Source of the DNA: Prorocentrum cordatum
Lineage: Eukaryota; Sar; Dinophyceae; Prorocentrales; Prorocentraceae
Length of the DNA: 64,000 nt
Direction of reading: 5' to 3'
NCBI GenBank assembly: GCA_963575745.1
Contig: CAUYUJ010018571.1
Span: forward strand, 136,475 to 200,474
Position numbers and translations under genes: made by a program. The notes under the pieces are model-generated. The model did no database searches. It was not told the DNA's origin and saw only the letters and a program-made list of their open reading frames with translations. How positions within the stretch are numbered: the stretch's first letter is position 1; each line of letters starts with the position of its first letter. Of this stretch, positions 30,631 through 40,049 are shown piece by piece.

Positions 30631-31065
30631 ATGGGGCAATACGACTGTTGCGTTACACTGGGCGGCCAGGTGGCTAGCAAGAAGTTCTTTTGTGACGGCC
30701 CCCACTTTCGCAGCCGTCGTTATGCATTCGACTGGGCCCCGAACCTATTCACGATCATGTCTGCGTGCACGAAGCATTGCAACGCCGTGGCTGGTACGTA
30801 GTGTGACGAGGACTCGCGGGCTTTCCTGCGACAAGAGGTACGCAAATGTAGCGCAACAGAGACCTTGTCAAAACTTTCGCACACAGCGGAAATCCATAAG
30901 CCCAGTGAGGACATCTCAGCACGCTTAATTCATTCCTCCTCGTTGCACCCGTTTTCTGGCCTCAGCAGCGTGTTCCAAAGTATGCTGGCCGAGACGGCAA
31001 TGCAGTGGGCCCACATGTTCAGAGACAAAGACGCCCTCGCAGTGAATCTTCCCCAACAAAGGTAA
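30631..31065 (+). pseudogene. Uncharacterised 144-codon frame with one stop
   Basis: From ATG 30631 the frame reads MGQYDCCVTLGGQVASKKFF, HFRSRRYAFDWAPNLFTIMS, a TAG at 30799, then SRAFLRQEVRKCSATETLSK and LHPFSGLSSVFQSMLAETAM, ending at TAA 31063-31065. The composition is that of an ordinary globular protein, including five Cys before the stop. The family is unknown. It lies inside the terminal-repeat-flanked region, downstream of the gag-like frame and on the same strand, so it is probably a second product of the same element. Confidence 0.4.
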
Positions 31066-31090
31066 AGTTATCTTGCTGGATTAGTGGGGC

Positions 31091-31312
31091 TTGCGAAGCC
31101 AGAGATCACAGATGTTCATGTTCAAGGCGGTCAACCACAGGGTGGTAAACCTAGTGGGAGGCACATTCTCTAAGAACCAGCGTGAGGTTCTCAGGGGCGC
31201 CCTACAGTGCCTATTCCATCCAGTGTCATTACAGAGTACTTCCCCGAAGAGGTCTGGAGGGTGGCCCTGGTCTCGGGGGCACTGGTCAAACGCATACCGG
31301 CGAACCCACTGA
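31091..31312 (+). pseudogene. Protein-like fragment
   Basis: Reads SQMFMFKAVNHRVVNLVGGT and SKNQREVLRGALQCLFHPVS before a likely frameshift near 31225. Another frame continues ITEYFPEEVWRVALVSGALV. It is probably part of the same decayed element. No domain recognised. Confidence 0.3.
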
Positions 31313-31488
31313 CTTGTATTTGCACCATTTGGCAGGGAAGAAATTCGTTGCAGGCCCACCAGTTGTGTCAGAGTGCGGGGTGTTAGAATGCATGTGGCAC
31401 AGATGCGACATTGTTCTGATCTTCGCAGGCATTCCGGGCTCCATCCAGCATTTGGAACGTGTCCGCAGGCCGCTACGGGACGATGGCG

Positions 31489-31968
31489 TCATCGATGTGG
31501 ACAGGAGCATTGCGAAAGTTGAACATGCCTGACGTGACCTTTTTTGTCTAAAGGTCCTCGCATCAAGGCAACAGGGATTTTATATGTAATGCCCTTCCTG
31601 AAGCCATCTGGCCAGAAGCTGCCTCTCATATCGTGCTCTTTCCATTCGCTGGCAGTCCATTTCAATTGGCCACGTGCCGAGATACAGCGTCTGAGGGCAC
31701 CGGCCTCGAGCTCCGCATCTTTTACAGAAGCGCGGTATCGAATGATTAGTTGGTTCTCCCGTCGTGGCATTGAAGAGGCGGTGATTCGGAAGGCATCCGC
31801 GGTCGGCATCGCAGCTTTCCCCTCCCCCACTAATGACAACCGCTCGGCCAGAAAGTCAGCTCGGCTGAGGCTACCTGACCACGGGCTGATTTGCAGTTCG
31901 GGCCTGGGGATGGTGATCCGCAGTGTAATTTTACGTCGGATCTCAATTGTCAGAAATGCCTTCGGCAT
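31489..31968 (-). CDS. Hypothetical 159-codon antisense frame
   Basis: Continuous minus-strand frame with even composition (NQLIIRYRASVKDAELEAGA; LKWTASEWKEHDMRGSFWPD; GFRKGITYKIPVALMRGPLD). The plus strand also has protein-like pieces here (NALPEAIWPEAASHIVLFPF), so one of the two is a shadow and I cannot tell which. No family recognised. Confidence 0.25.
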   Translation of the reverse strand: MPKAFLTIEIRRKITLRITIPRPELQISPWSGSLSRADFLAERLSLVGEGKAAMPTADAFRITASSMPRRENQLIIRYRASVKDAELEAGALRRCISARGQLKWTASEWKEHDMRGSFWPDGFRKGITYKIPVALMRGPLDKKGHVRHVQLSQCSCPHR

Positions 31969-32068
31969 AGGGGGGCTTCAAAGTCAGAATTGCTTGACAA
32001 GCAGACGGGCCACATTTGCTCGACTACACTTACGGAAGTTGGCAGTAGGGGTTGGTTGGTGGGTGTTG

Positions 32069-32226
32069 TGCGTGGGTTGATATCATCCGTACGCGCGGTC
32101 GTTTGAGCTCTGCAGCGCTCACAGAGCTCCAGGCTCACTGTCACACGCAGCGCTGGTAGGTAGTTCTTGCCCTGCAGAGTACACGCAATGAACATGTGGA
32201 CAAAGGCATCAGCAGACAGTTGAGGA
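32069..32226 (+). repeat. Terminal direct repeat Y, right copy
   Basis: Runs from TGCGTGGGTTGATATCATCC to AGCAGACAGTTGAGGA. Same orientation as the left copy 2.9 kb upstream. It is followed by a GGAGTAGGAGGAGG tract and then the outer word X. Confidence 0.85.
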
Positions 32227-32454
32227 GTAGGATAGGGAGTAGGAGGAGGAGGAGTAGGAGGAGGAGGAGGAGGAGCTTCCCGAGGCTCCCCGAGGGTCCT
32301 GAGCTCCTTTCGGGTCTCAGAGGCCACATGTCTTTTTGGACTTCGATCCCCCAAGCGTGGCCTCTTGCCTGAACCACGGCCAGGCTTCGTCTGGCATTCC
32401 CTCCTCCACCACCACGAGGCAGAGTGGAAGAATGAGGAAGTTTCAACCCCGCAC

Positions 32455-32905
32455 AAGTATTGCCTCCTCCTCGCTCTCCTCTCCAGTAACTCCTCTTCCT
32501 CCTCCCCCCTTCTCCTCTTCCCCCCCCCCTCCGCTGCCATCCTTCTCCTCCCCAGTAGAACCTCCTCTTCCGTCTCCTCCTCCCCCCCTTTCTCTTCTGC
32601 TTGCCCGAGGCCCCTGGCGTGTCGCCCCTCGGGGTTTCGACTCCCCCGGGGCGCCCCAAGCGCCCTCCGCCCCGCCCTGCGGCGCAGGCGCGGGTTCCCC
32701 TGGAGCGACCAGCGCGGAGGCGGCGGCCTCTAGGGGCGAATCGCGAAGCCTAGGCGGGCGGCCGCGCTCGGAGGAGGAGGATCGACGACCAGGAGAAGGA
32801 GGGGGAGGAACTGCGACGAGGAGGAACGACTACCAGGAGGAGAACCAGGAGGAGAACCAGGAAGAGGACCCGGGAGAGGAGGAGAAGCAACGAGGAGGAT
32901 CAGCC
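32455..32905. repeat. CT-rich then GA-rich low-complexity DNA
   Basis: 32455-32605 is pyrimidine-rich (CTCCTCTTCCTCCTCCC). 32765-32905 is purine-rich (GGAGGAGAACCAGGAGG, repeated twice). The reading EENQEENQEEDPGEEEKQ comes from the latter. Confidence 0.75.
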
Positions 32906-34135
32906 AGTGCCGGGGCGCCTTGGCTTGCCTATTGGGCCCACCAAATGATGTTCTGAGCACTTCCCGTGGTTTGCGCGAAATGTTCGTCGGGGTGGGTCTG
33001 TAGGAATTTCGGGACGGTCGGCCACTGCTCAAGAGGAGCGAGATCGTCAACGCCTTGGGCGCCGCGACTGCGCATCCCTGTCGTCGAGGCCGTCTCCGCC
33101 GCAGGCTGTCGTCGCTCCCAGCGCCGTCGCGTCCGCGCGCCCCTGCCGCCGCCATCGTCGCCGTCGCTGCCGCCCTCTGTCGGAGGTTGCCAAGGGCGTT
33201 TCGCGCCATTTTGGGGCCCCCGAGGCCCTCTGGGGCTCGTGAGGGGTGCTCGGGAGGCACTGTGGCTTTGAAGGCTCCCCTGGATACCTTCTTCTGTCCA
33301 CACTCGACAGACTTTGATCCCGACGCCGTTGGAGAGATCACGAGATCTTCGGAGACTTTCGATTAATTATCTGAAGGGTTTTCGGCGGCGCGCAAGGGTG
33401 ACGACAATGGCCGCGGAGGTCGGCGGCACGATCGGAGGCTTGCGCAGTCCAGACTGCGCGGTGCCATCGGTTGGCGGCGCGCACAGTAGGGTGGGACGAG
33501 TGGGTCATATATTTGGGGGGTTTTCCGAGCGATCAAGATGTTGGGCGGGCATCTGTGAAGCCCGCTGACTTCTTCGGGTAGGAAGCCACTACTCTCGCCC
33601 CACCTCCTTGCGCGCGCCGAAACATCACTGGGTCTTGACTTGCTTTCGCAAGTCTTGGGAAGTTTTCGGGGGCCGGTGGCGTGGGTCGATCGGGGTTCTC
33701 ATGCTCCTGGGTGTTTTCCTTCGTCGGCACCTTGTCGAGAGTTTGCTGGGGAGCGCATAATCGTCCCGAATCGGCCGGAACGGCGCTTTTGCAATCATCC
33801 ATTTCTTGCGATGGAATGATTATCTCAGACCTCTGGCGTCCCAGAAAAGGCAGCACATCAGAGGGTGTTCAATTTGGTTGTTGAGCTTGATGAAATTCTG
33901 CATGGAGGATGACTAATTATCGGTCTGAATGTGAGCATCTGGCCTAATATGGCTCACCTCACGTCGGCGCACAATCCATTTTTCAAGGCCTACAGTCTGA
34001 CCAGTAAGCTTTCATCGGGCCTACCCAATACTCCAAGGGCTTGCGTTCTGAGGCCTCTGGATTCCTTTTTTTGGACCCCGGGGCCCACAACAAGAGACAG
34101 CCCGAAGCTCACCTTCCTTTTGTGCCCTTCGGCAG
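32906..34135. other. No gene recognised
   Basis: Ordinary-complexity sequence with short frames on both strands. One block near 33203-33270 (TTTCGCGCCATTTTGGGGCC; GGGGCTCGTGAGGGGTGCTC) matches the reverse complement of about 63480-63566 (CTTCGCGCCATCTTGGAGC; GGGTCTCGTGAGGGATGC), so it is a dispersed repeat related to the CTTGGGG family. Confidence 0.4.
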
Positions 34136-34139
34136 ACAG

Positions 34140-34330
34140 CGACGGACGAAGGCTGACGACGGACGACGACGACAATAACGACTACGGCAAGGACACGGAT
34201 AACGCCAACGGATGACGACGACGGAGGCCGACGACGGACGACAAATGAACGAATTACGACGGACGACGGAAGAATAGTGACCACGGACGACGACGATGAC
34301 GATGACGACGACAAAGACGATGGCACAGAT
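34140..34330 (+). repeat. (GAC)n-type microsatellite
   Basis: GACGGACGACGACGAC words with spacers such as AATAACGACTACGGC and CGACGGACGACGG. Confidence 0.9.
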
Positions 34331-34564
34331 GTCGACGCACAACGACGAGGCGCCCTGGCCAGGGCGGCCAGACCTGCACTGGTGTCATCCTGGTCGGGGC
34401 ACCAGGATAAGAACCAGTTTTGCACACCTATAAGACCGTCCGATGGCCGCTAAGGAGGTTTGGGGTGGTGTTGGCACCGGCATCGATCTCACGCGCCATC
34501 TATCGATATCTTTGCATATATGTATACTGGATACATACACGTATATGGATATAGACATGACATA

Positions 34565-34700
34565 ACGTAAGCCCTTTCCCTCTTCTTCCGTCCTCCCCAT
34601 GTTCCTTCCTTCCTCCTCTCTCCCCACCCTCTCCCTCCCTCCTCCCTCCCTCCTCTTCATCCTCCCTCCCGTCCTCTGTCCTTCCTTCTCCCTCCCCATC
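34565..34700 (+). repeat. CT-rich low-complexity tract
   Basis: CCTTTCCCTCTTCTTCC and CCCTCCCTCCTCCCTCC words. It ends about 100 bp before the coding-like region. Confidence 0.85.
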
Positions 34701-34807
34701 CTTGTTGCAAAGCAAAAATTCGTTTGAGTGGACACGCTGCTGCTTCCTTTCGGGTGTTCAATCCTTTTTCCCAACATCATGCAAATGCCGTTGCCCGCGT
34801 CGTTCCG

Positions 34808-34817
34808 TTGGCTCAAG
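34808..34817 (+). other. 10-base match to the 3' end of the dinoflagellate spliced leader
   Basis: TTGGCTCAAG is identical to the last ten bases of the conserved dinoflagellate trans-spliced leader (…CCATTTTGGCTCAAG). The bases before it (CGTTCCG) do not match. It lies 58 bases upstream of the ATG at 34876. A ten-base match may be chance. Confidence 0.3.
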
Positions 34818-34875
34818 ATCGAAGGAAAACGCCATATGCTGCTGTGCGACCAGTGCGCCCCGATATCCTCCCGTC

Positions 34876-36330
34876 ATGGCGCCCAAGGCGGTGGTTGAGA
34901 CGCCCAACGTGCCCGCGCAGGGAATGAAGAGCGTGGGCGTGTGGCTGGATAACCCCACCACACGAACGCCAAGCTCATAGAAATATGGAGTCATGCCAAC
35001 AGCAAAGATAAGGCTGTCGTCCTCGGCAAGCCCGACGTCGTCGGTGACCTGAGCCGCGAACCCATCGGTTCCGTATCGCTGTTTGACCTGCTTATCAAGG
35101 AGTGGAGCTACAGGCCAAGGGCGTACGTCAAGTCCGTTGCCGATCTGATCACTGATGCGCCTGGGATGGAGACGGTGGCGTGGGGCGACGTGAAAATGAT
35201 CATGGTTGAGGGTAGGTAGATGGACTTGCCGCCCCCTTGCGGGCACACCGACACCGAGGACGAACTGCCTTGTACGCTCAACATCCTCGTACGCATGCAC
35301 CCATCCGACCCAGAAAAGTACATTGTCGCGAAGCACTTCACGTTCCTCGGCGACGGGGAACGCATGGGCACCATCCAGGCCTAACCCATCCACGGCGACC
35401 CTTGCGATCGATTTCGAGCCAGACAGTTTAAACAGCTTGCGCGCGTTCCAGGTCATGCTCGAGCGGACGGGCGGCATTCTGTTTCGCGATTGGAGGTTCG
35501 AGTGGGCAATTGCGTTGAATGGGCCAGTTGGCGAGGGCGACGTGGCGCAGAAGCAGAAGGAGCTCGCCGACGCAATGCGGCGCATCAAGGACGAAGTGCC
35601 CCGCGCGAACTCGGATGGCGAGCAGTTGCTGTGGGTGGAACGCGTCGACCCAGCATCCCCCTTCGCCAACGTGAGAAAGGAGTTCGCCGACCAGGTGCTT
35701 GAGATCCTCAAGGGCCGCGACCATTTCGCGGCGAAGGAGACGCACTATCCCTTGCTGAAGGGGGGCGCACGCCCAGAGCACGCGCCAGTGGTCGACAGGA
35801 TCATACGCAATCTCCTCGGCAACGCCGTCCTCGCGATTGGCGACAAGACGCCCATGATGTACATCATTGCCATGGCGATGGCCAGGTACCTCGCCGACTG
35901 CGTGAACGAGCAGCGCGGCCGCAGGGTCGGCACTCCAGCCGCGCGCGTGGCCTCCGAGATGGGCTTCTTCAGGGGGGGGCCAGGGATCTGAAAAGGGAGT
36001 CGTCATCGCGCTTCCGCATCTGGCTCAGAAGCGCCATGCCGACGCTTCTTCGGAGCTCTGCGGAGGTCGGGGGGCCCTGGGCGCCGTGCGTGTCCGACGA
36101 CGGCGACTTGGCCGACCAGCGGCCGCGCGTGTTGAAGGCGTGCTTCGGCCCGACGCAAGTCGAATCGAACGTGTGCGTGCGTTGGGGCGCGGCCAAGTTC
36201 AAGAGGGGCCAAGCTCGGTTCGGCGGAGACAACGAGTGCGGCGCCGCTGCCGAGCCGACCCAGATCGATTGGCACGTTCCTCAAGAAGCACGGCCAGTGA
36301 TCCTGCTAGAGCAACGTAGTTTGAGAGAAG
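34876..36330 (+). pseudogene. Unrecognised protein gene, broken by frameshifts and a stop
   Basis: This is the strongest non-LINE coding signal. From ATG 34876 one frame reads MAPKAVVETPNVPAQGMKSV and GVWLDNP. It shifts near 34955 to NAKLIEIWSHANSKDKAVVL, VGDLSREPIGSVSLFDLLIK and SVADLITDAPGMETVAWGDV, meets TAG at 35217, then reads DTEDELPCTLNILVRMHPSD and YIVAKHFTFLGDGERMGTI. It shifts near 35384-35400 to LAIDFEPDSLNSLRAFQVML, KELADAMRRIKDEVPRANSD, LLGNAVLAIGDKTPMMYIIA and RYLADCVNEQRGRRVGTPAA. A further shift at a run of eight G (about 35972-35979) leads to RESSSRFRIWLRSAMPTLLR and KACFGPTQVESNVCVRWGAA. Third codon positions are strongly G/C, as in dinoflagellate genes. No intron-like gap is needed. 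The family is unknown. A 317-codon minus frame (34758-35711) is its antisense shadow. Confidence 0.55.
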
Positions 36331-36339
36331 TGGGGCGGG

Positions 36340-36490
36340 CGGGGCGCGGATCTTTGATGCCTGCGCATGCGAGCGGACGTTTCGGGCGCGGGCGGGTGTA
36401 ATATGAAACGAGAGCACGGGGCTTTGATGTCTGCGTAGGCGAGCAGGCGCGTTCGGGCGCTTGCGCTGTATGAAACGATTATGAGCGCGT
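36340..36490 (+). repeat. Two-copy tandem duplication, about 75-bp unit
   Basis: TTTGATGCCTGCGCATGCGAGC … GGGCGC … TATGAAACGA is followed by TTTGATGTCTGCGTAGGCGAGC … GGGCGC … TATGAAACGA. Confidence 0.75.
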
Positions 36491-36809
36491 GCGCTTGCCG
36501 ATTTCCGAGTGGAGCAGTTACGTGCACATCTCCCTCCTTGTCGTCCTCCCTCTCCTTCCCCAGTTCCCCGTATTCCTCCGCCGTCTCCTCGTTCTCCGTT
36601 GCCTGAACAAGCAGGGGTCGAGCGTCCAAGGCAGGCCGGCGGCTGTGCGCTGGCCCGCATCGATGCTCGTTCGCAGGAGCAGTCAGGTTTCAGTCGGCTC
36701 ACGGATCAGACGAGACTTGCCCCCTATCGGATCCGACGCGGTATGTGAGCCCTTTTCCCTCCCTTCCCTTTTGTCCATTCCTCCTCCTTGCTGCAATATC
36801 AGAAACGAA

Positions 36810-37262
36810 GAATGCACAGTGTTTGGCGCCCTCGGTGCAACGAAACATTTGTTAATGTTTTTTTTGGTGTGGGAAGCTTTGTGTTTTTTCGCTGCTTTGG
36901 ATTTGGACGCTGGGATGTCCCCCCGCGGCCCCCCTTCGGCACCTCCCCCCTCCCTCTGGGGAGCCTTCACAACCAACAAAAAAAACAAACAACGAAACCT
37001 GCACAGTGTTTCGTTGCTCCCCAGACCACGAAACAAAACGCACCAAACATGCACAGCGCTTCGTTGCACCGAGGGCGCCGAACACTGTGTATGTTTTTTT
37101 TGGTTTTGGAGGCCCCCCAAAAGGAGGGGGGCGGTGCCGAGGGGGGGGCGCGGGGAGCATTCCAGCCTCCAAAACAGAAAAACGTTCACAGTGTTTCGTT
37201 GTTTCCCTTACCAAAAATGCACAGCGTTTCGTTGCACCGAGGGCACCAAACACTGTGTATTC
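36810..37262. repeat. Nested long inverted repeat (CACAGTGTTTCGTTGC family)
   Basis: GCACAGTGTTTGGCGCCC and TCGGTGCAACGAAACA near 36812-36850 are the reverse complement of TCGTTGCACCGAGGGCGCC and GAACACTGTGTATG near 37050-37092, and of a third copy near 37218-37258. Between them CCTTCGGCACCTCCCCCCTC…AACCAACAAAAAAAAC mirrors GTTTTTTTTGGTTTTGGAGG…GGGGCGGTGCCGAGG. The region can fold into large imperfect hairpins. Confidence 0.75.
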
Positions 37263-37448
37263 TTTGCTGTTTGCTTTGCAACAAGGAGGAGGACAAAGGA
37301 AATGGGGAAAGTGGAAGGGAACGTAAACTTGGAAAGTGGAAGGAAACGAAAAAAGGAAACGAAACATTGGAACAGGGCAGAAGGAAAATAGCAGCGATCA
37401 CCGCGGCTTCGTGCTTGGAGCGCTTTGGGGGGTCGGTGGGGGGACCGA

Positions 37449-37450
<2 letters not shown>

Positions 37451-37484
<34 letters not shown>
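37451..37484. repeat. (TA)n microsatellite
   Basis: A pure AT run of 34 bases, followed by TATA-rich sequence to about 37550 (CACATATACATACATATAC). It lies about 300 bp from a CTTGGGG array. Confidence 0.95.
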
Positions 37485-37487
<3 letters not shown>

Positions 37488-37784
37488 ATATAAATATGCA
37501 CATGTATATACACACATATACATACATATACATATATATATGGATAAAGATATGGATCTCGTTCCCAGTCGTAAACACTATGTCGGTCAACCTTTCAGTG
37601 CAACGATCGCACTATCAATCCATAGCGCTACCATGTGGACAACCATCGGGACAACCATCGAGGCAATCTTTCGGCCGGTCTCACTATCTAAATTCCCACC
37701 GATCCAATCACATACGCATGGATCTCAATATCAGTGCGGGGATGCCATTATTGATTGATCGATGTTATTCTTGCCCCCGTGCCG

Positions 37785-38155
37785 ATTGCAGGGGTCCTGG
37801 GCCCCTCCAAGACGGGCCAGGAGGCCTCCAAAACCCCCACGACGTCCCAAGAGGGATGCGAATCGCCAAAGAGCCGCTCCAAAACGCCCAATATGACCCC
37901 AAAACATCCCACGAGACTGGCCGAGACGCCCCGAGTCCAGGACGCCCAAAAACGCGCCCCACCCCCCTAATTGTTGACTTTCCATCGGGAGGCGTGCGTT
38001 TTTAGCATGTATGCTGTTCTTGTTTTCGTGGCGTTGAAGATGGCCCGAGGAGCCCCCCGAAACGCCCCAAGGCAGCCCAAGAGGCCCCTAACAGCGCCCT
38101 AAGACAGCCCAGAATCGCCACAGGACGGCCCAAGAGTCGCCCAAGATATCCCCGA
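37785..38155 (-). repeat. CTTGGGG-type arrays (minus orientation, two blocks)
   Basis: 37785-37970 and 38040-38155 read on the plus strand as GGCCTCCAAAACCCCCACG, CCCAAGAGGGATGCG, CCCCAAGGCAGCCCAAGAGG and GGCCCAAGAGTCGCCC. The complement carries the CTCTTGGGC / CTTGGGG wording. A 70-bp unrelated piece separates the blocks. Confidence 0.75.
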
Positions 38156-38159
38156 GCTG

Positions 38160-38894
38160 GTGGCCTCCTTCGCCGAGTTTGCCCCGCCTGCGCGTTGCGA
38201 GGCCGAGTCGGGCCAACACTCGGCCAATTCCCATGCGGTCGGGGCGGCTGGCTCCGCCGGCGGCGGCGTGCTGGCTGGCGCCGCCGGCTCGGGCGGCGCT
38301 GGAGGCTCGGCCCCTGCATCGGGGGCCGTAGTTGCGGAAGCGGAGCTCGAGGCGGACCCGGCCGCAGGCGCTGGCCTGGCCAGCCTTGTTGGCGACGTCG
38401 CGCCTCTGGCGCTTCCGCCAACGCGCCCAGCGGCCCCGGCGGCGCGCCAAACGGTCCCAGAGGCGCTCCCGGCCGGCCCCGAGGGGGGCCGCAGCGAATT
38501 TGCGCCAAGGTTTCCACTGGCGCAAATCACGGGCTCGACGGCGCTGGCGGCCGCTGCGGCTTCGGCGGCCCCTTGGCGGCCCTGGTGGCCCAGCGGCGGC
38601 GGCGGCGCCCGACGTGCCAGGGGGCGCGGGCGCGGCCCACCACGGCGCCGCGGGCGGCCCCGCTGCTGGTGCGCGCAGGCCAGAGTGGCTGGACCTACAG
38701 GAGGCGCGGCGCTGCTCGGCGCTGCAGGTCTGCCAGGGTTGCTGCTTGGCGGCCTAGGCGCGCCGTGCTGGTCGCCAGGGAGCCTTGGGCGAGCCGTCGG
38801 AGCCGCCGCCAGCGGGGTGGCGGTGGCCAGCTCTGTCCTTGAGGCGCTGACAGCGGCAGCTGGTGCCAGTCCTCCGAAGCAACGGCCAGCATGA
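38160..38894 (+). CDS. Ala/Gly/Pro-rich open frame, uncertain
   Basis: A 244-codon plus frame reads ASFAEFAPPARCEAESGQHS, AEAELEADPAAGAGLASLVG and later a Gly/Arg-rich stretch. An equally long minus frame (38099-38899) overlaps it and a third frame reads ARRPEWLDLQEARRCSALQV. The DNA is extremely GC-rich, so multiple open frames are expected. The plus frame begins with GTG, not ATG. The sequence is not a simple repeat, so a real exon or retroelement linker is possible. Confidence 0.25.
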   Translation: MASFAEFAPPARCEAESGQHSANSHAVGAAGSAGGGVLAGAAGSGGAGGSAPASGAVVAEAELEADPAAGAGLASLVGDVAPLALPPTRPAAPAARQTVPEALPAGPEGGRSEFAPRFPLAQITGSTALAAAAASAAPWRPWWPSGGGGARRARGRGRGPPRRRGRPRCWCAQARVAGPTGGAALLGAAGLPGLLLGGLGAPCWSPGSLGRAVGAAASGVAVASSVLEALTAAAGASPPKQRPA

Positions 38895-39290
38895 GCCAAA
38901 AGTATTCCAGGTTATGTTTCCCACCGCCTCAGTGCCATTTCACTCGCGCGCGCGAGTGTTTCTAGTATGCGCTATTTCCCATATGCAATGCGCGATTACA
39001 AACATCAGTGTCAATATTCCAGAACGGCGTCACCACATGTATACATGTAGTTATGTGTGCTGACCTCAGAAACCAACCAATCAATTCACCATCGGGACAC
39101 ACACGGGACAACCGTCGGAACACGATCTCCCTCTATCCGTACACATACTCTTGCGTGCGCACTTAAGCATGCGTTCGCATATACATATCATGTACGACCT
39201 CCCTGCGGGCGATAAGGAGGTTTGGGGGGATTGAGATCAAATGCCCACCCTGACTGACCTTCAGCCTGTCACCTTGATATCATATATTCC
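38895..39290. other. No gene; contains CATCGGGACA motifs
   Basis: CACCATCGGGACACACACGGGACAACC near 39088 belongs to a phrase family also seen near 37635-37660 and 40545-40660. GATAAGGAGGTTTGGGG near 39208 matches GCTAAGGAGGTTTGGGG near 34446. Confidence 0.5.
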
Positions 39291-39291
39291 T

Positions 39292-39358
39292 CTTTCTCTC
39301 TCTCTCTCTGTCTCTCTCTCTCTCTCGCCCTTTCTCTCTCTCTCTCTCCTTCTCTGTC
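39292..39358 (+). repeat. (CT)n microsatellite
   Basis: TCTCTCTCTCTGTCTCTCTC with GCCCTTT and CTTCTC interruptions. Confidence 0.95.
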
Positions 39359-39409
39359 AGAGTCTCCTTCCGCAACAATGATGATGGCGATGGCGATGAG
39401 ATCCCACTA

Positions 39410-40018
39410 TCTACCTATCCGCCGACAGACAACGATGACTTGATGGATTGGGTTGGGTTGTTTGGATTGGATATGGTAATATGTATTGGATAAGATTACG
39501 TGGGTTGGATTGGAACACGTGGACTTGATAGGATAAGATGGATTGGATTGGCCCGCCGCAAGCGCATAAACAAATGAATTGATGGATTGGGTTGGATGGC
39601 TTTGATTGGATGGGATAAGATAAGATGAGACAATCTGGGTTTGAAACATAAGGTGGATTGGATTGGACAAGATGGATAGGATACCTTAAGCTGGATTGGA
39701 CAAGAAAGCCCGCCGCAGGCGCCGACAAAAATGCAACGATGGATTTGGTTGGGTGGATTGGATATGACAAGATGGATTGGATAAGATACGATTCGTTGGA
39801 TTAGAAGAAACGGATTGGATAAGATAGTATGGATTGAGTTGGCCCGCCGATGGCGCAGACACAAATGAATTGATGGATTGGGTTGTGTGGATTGGGTCTG
39901 ATGGGATAAGATGGGGAAACAATGGGTTTGAACAGATATCGTGGATTAGATAGGACAATCTGGATTGGATAAGGTAAGCGGGATTGGATGAAAAAAACCC
40001 GCCGCAGGTGGAGAAACA
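39410..40018 (+). repeat. Higher-order repeat: GGATTGGATAAGATG with a CCCGCCG punctuation, about 146 bp
   Basis: The small word GGATTGGATAAGATGGATTG repeats throughout. Punctuation blocks with CCGCCG, often reading CCCGCCGCAGGCGC…ACAAA…GATGGATT, occur at about 39418, 39551, 39709, 39843 and 40000. This gives intervals of roughly 133-158 bp, so there is a higher-order unit made of small units plus a GC-rich boundary. Confidence 0.75.
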
Positions 40019-40049
40019 AAAGGATTATGACGTCAGCAACATGCGTTAG

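Larger units (their letters stand above)
29094..32300 (+). mobile_element. Candidate element with terminal direct repeats
   Basis: Layout X-Y-interior-Y-X. Y is a 158-159-bp direct repeat (29139-29297 and 32069-32226). X (29094-29130; 32262-32300) is GAGGAGGAGC, TTCC(C)GAGGCTCCCCG and GGGTC, outside each Y in the same orientation. The interior holds a gag-like frame (29587-30303) and further protein-like frames to about 32000, all on the plus strand and decayed. The layout is what long terminal repeats flanked by a target duplication would give, but no reverse transcriptase, integrase, protease or primer-binding site was recognised, and X is far longer than usual target duplications. It may instead be a tandem-repeat-derived structure. 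Confidence 0.4.

Noticed and set aside
34758-35711. Continuous 317-codon minus-strand open frame
   Set aside because: It lies exactly antisense to protein-like plus frames with G/C-rich third positions. Such codon use leaves the antisense frame stop-poor, so I treat it as a shadow.
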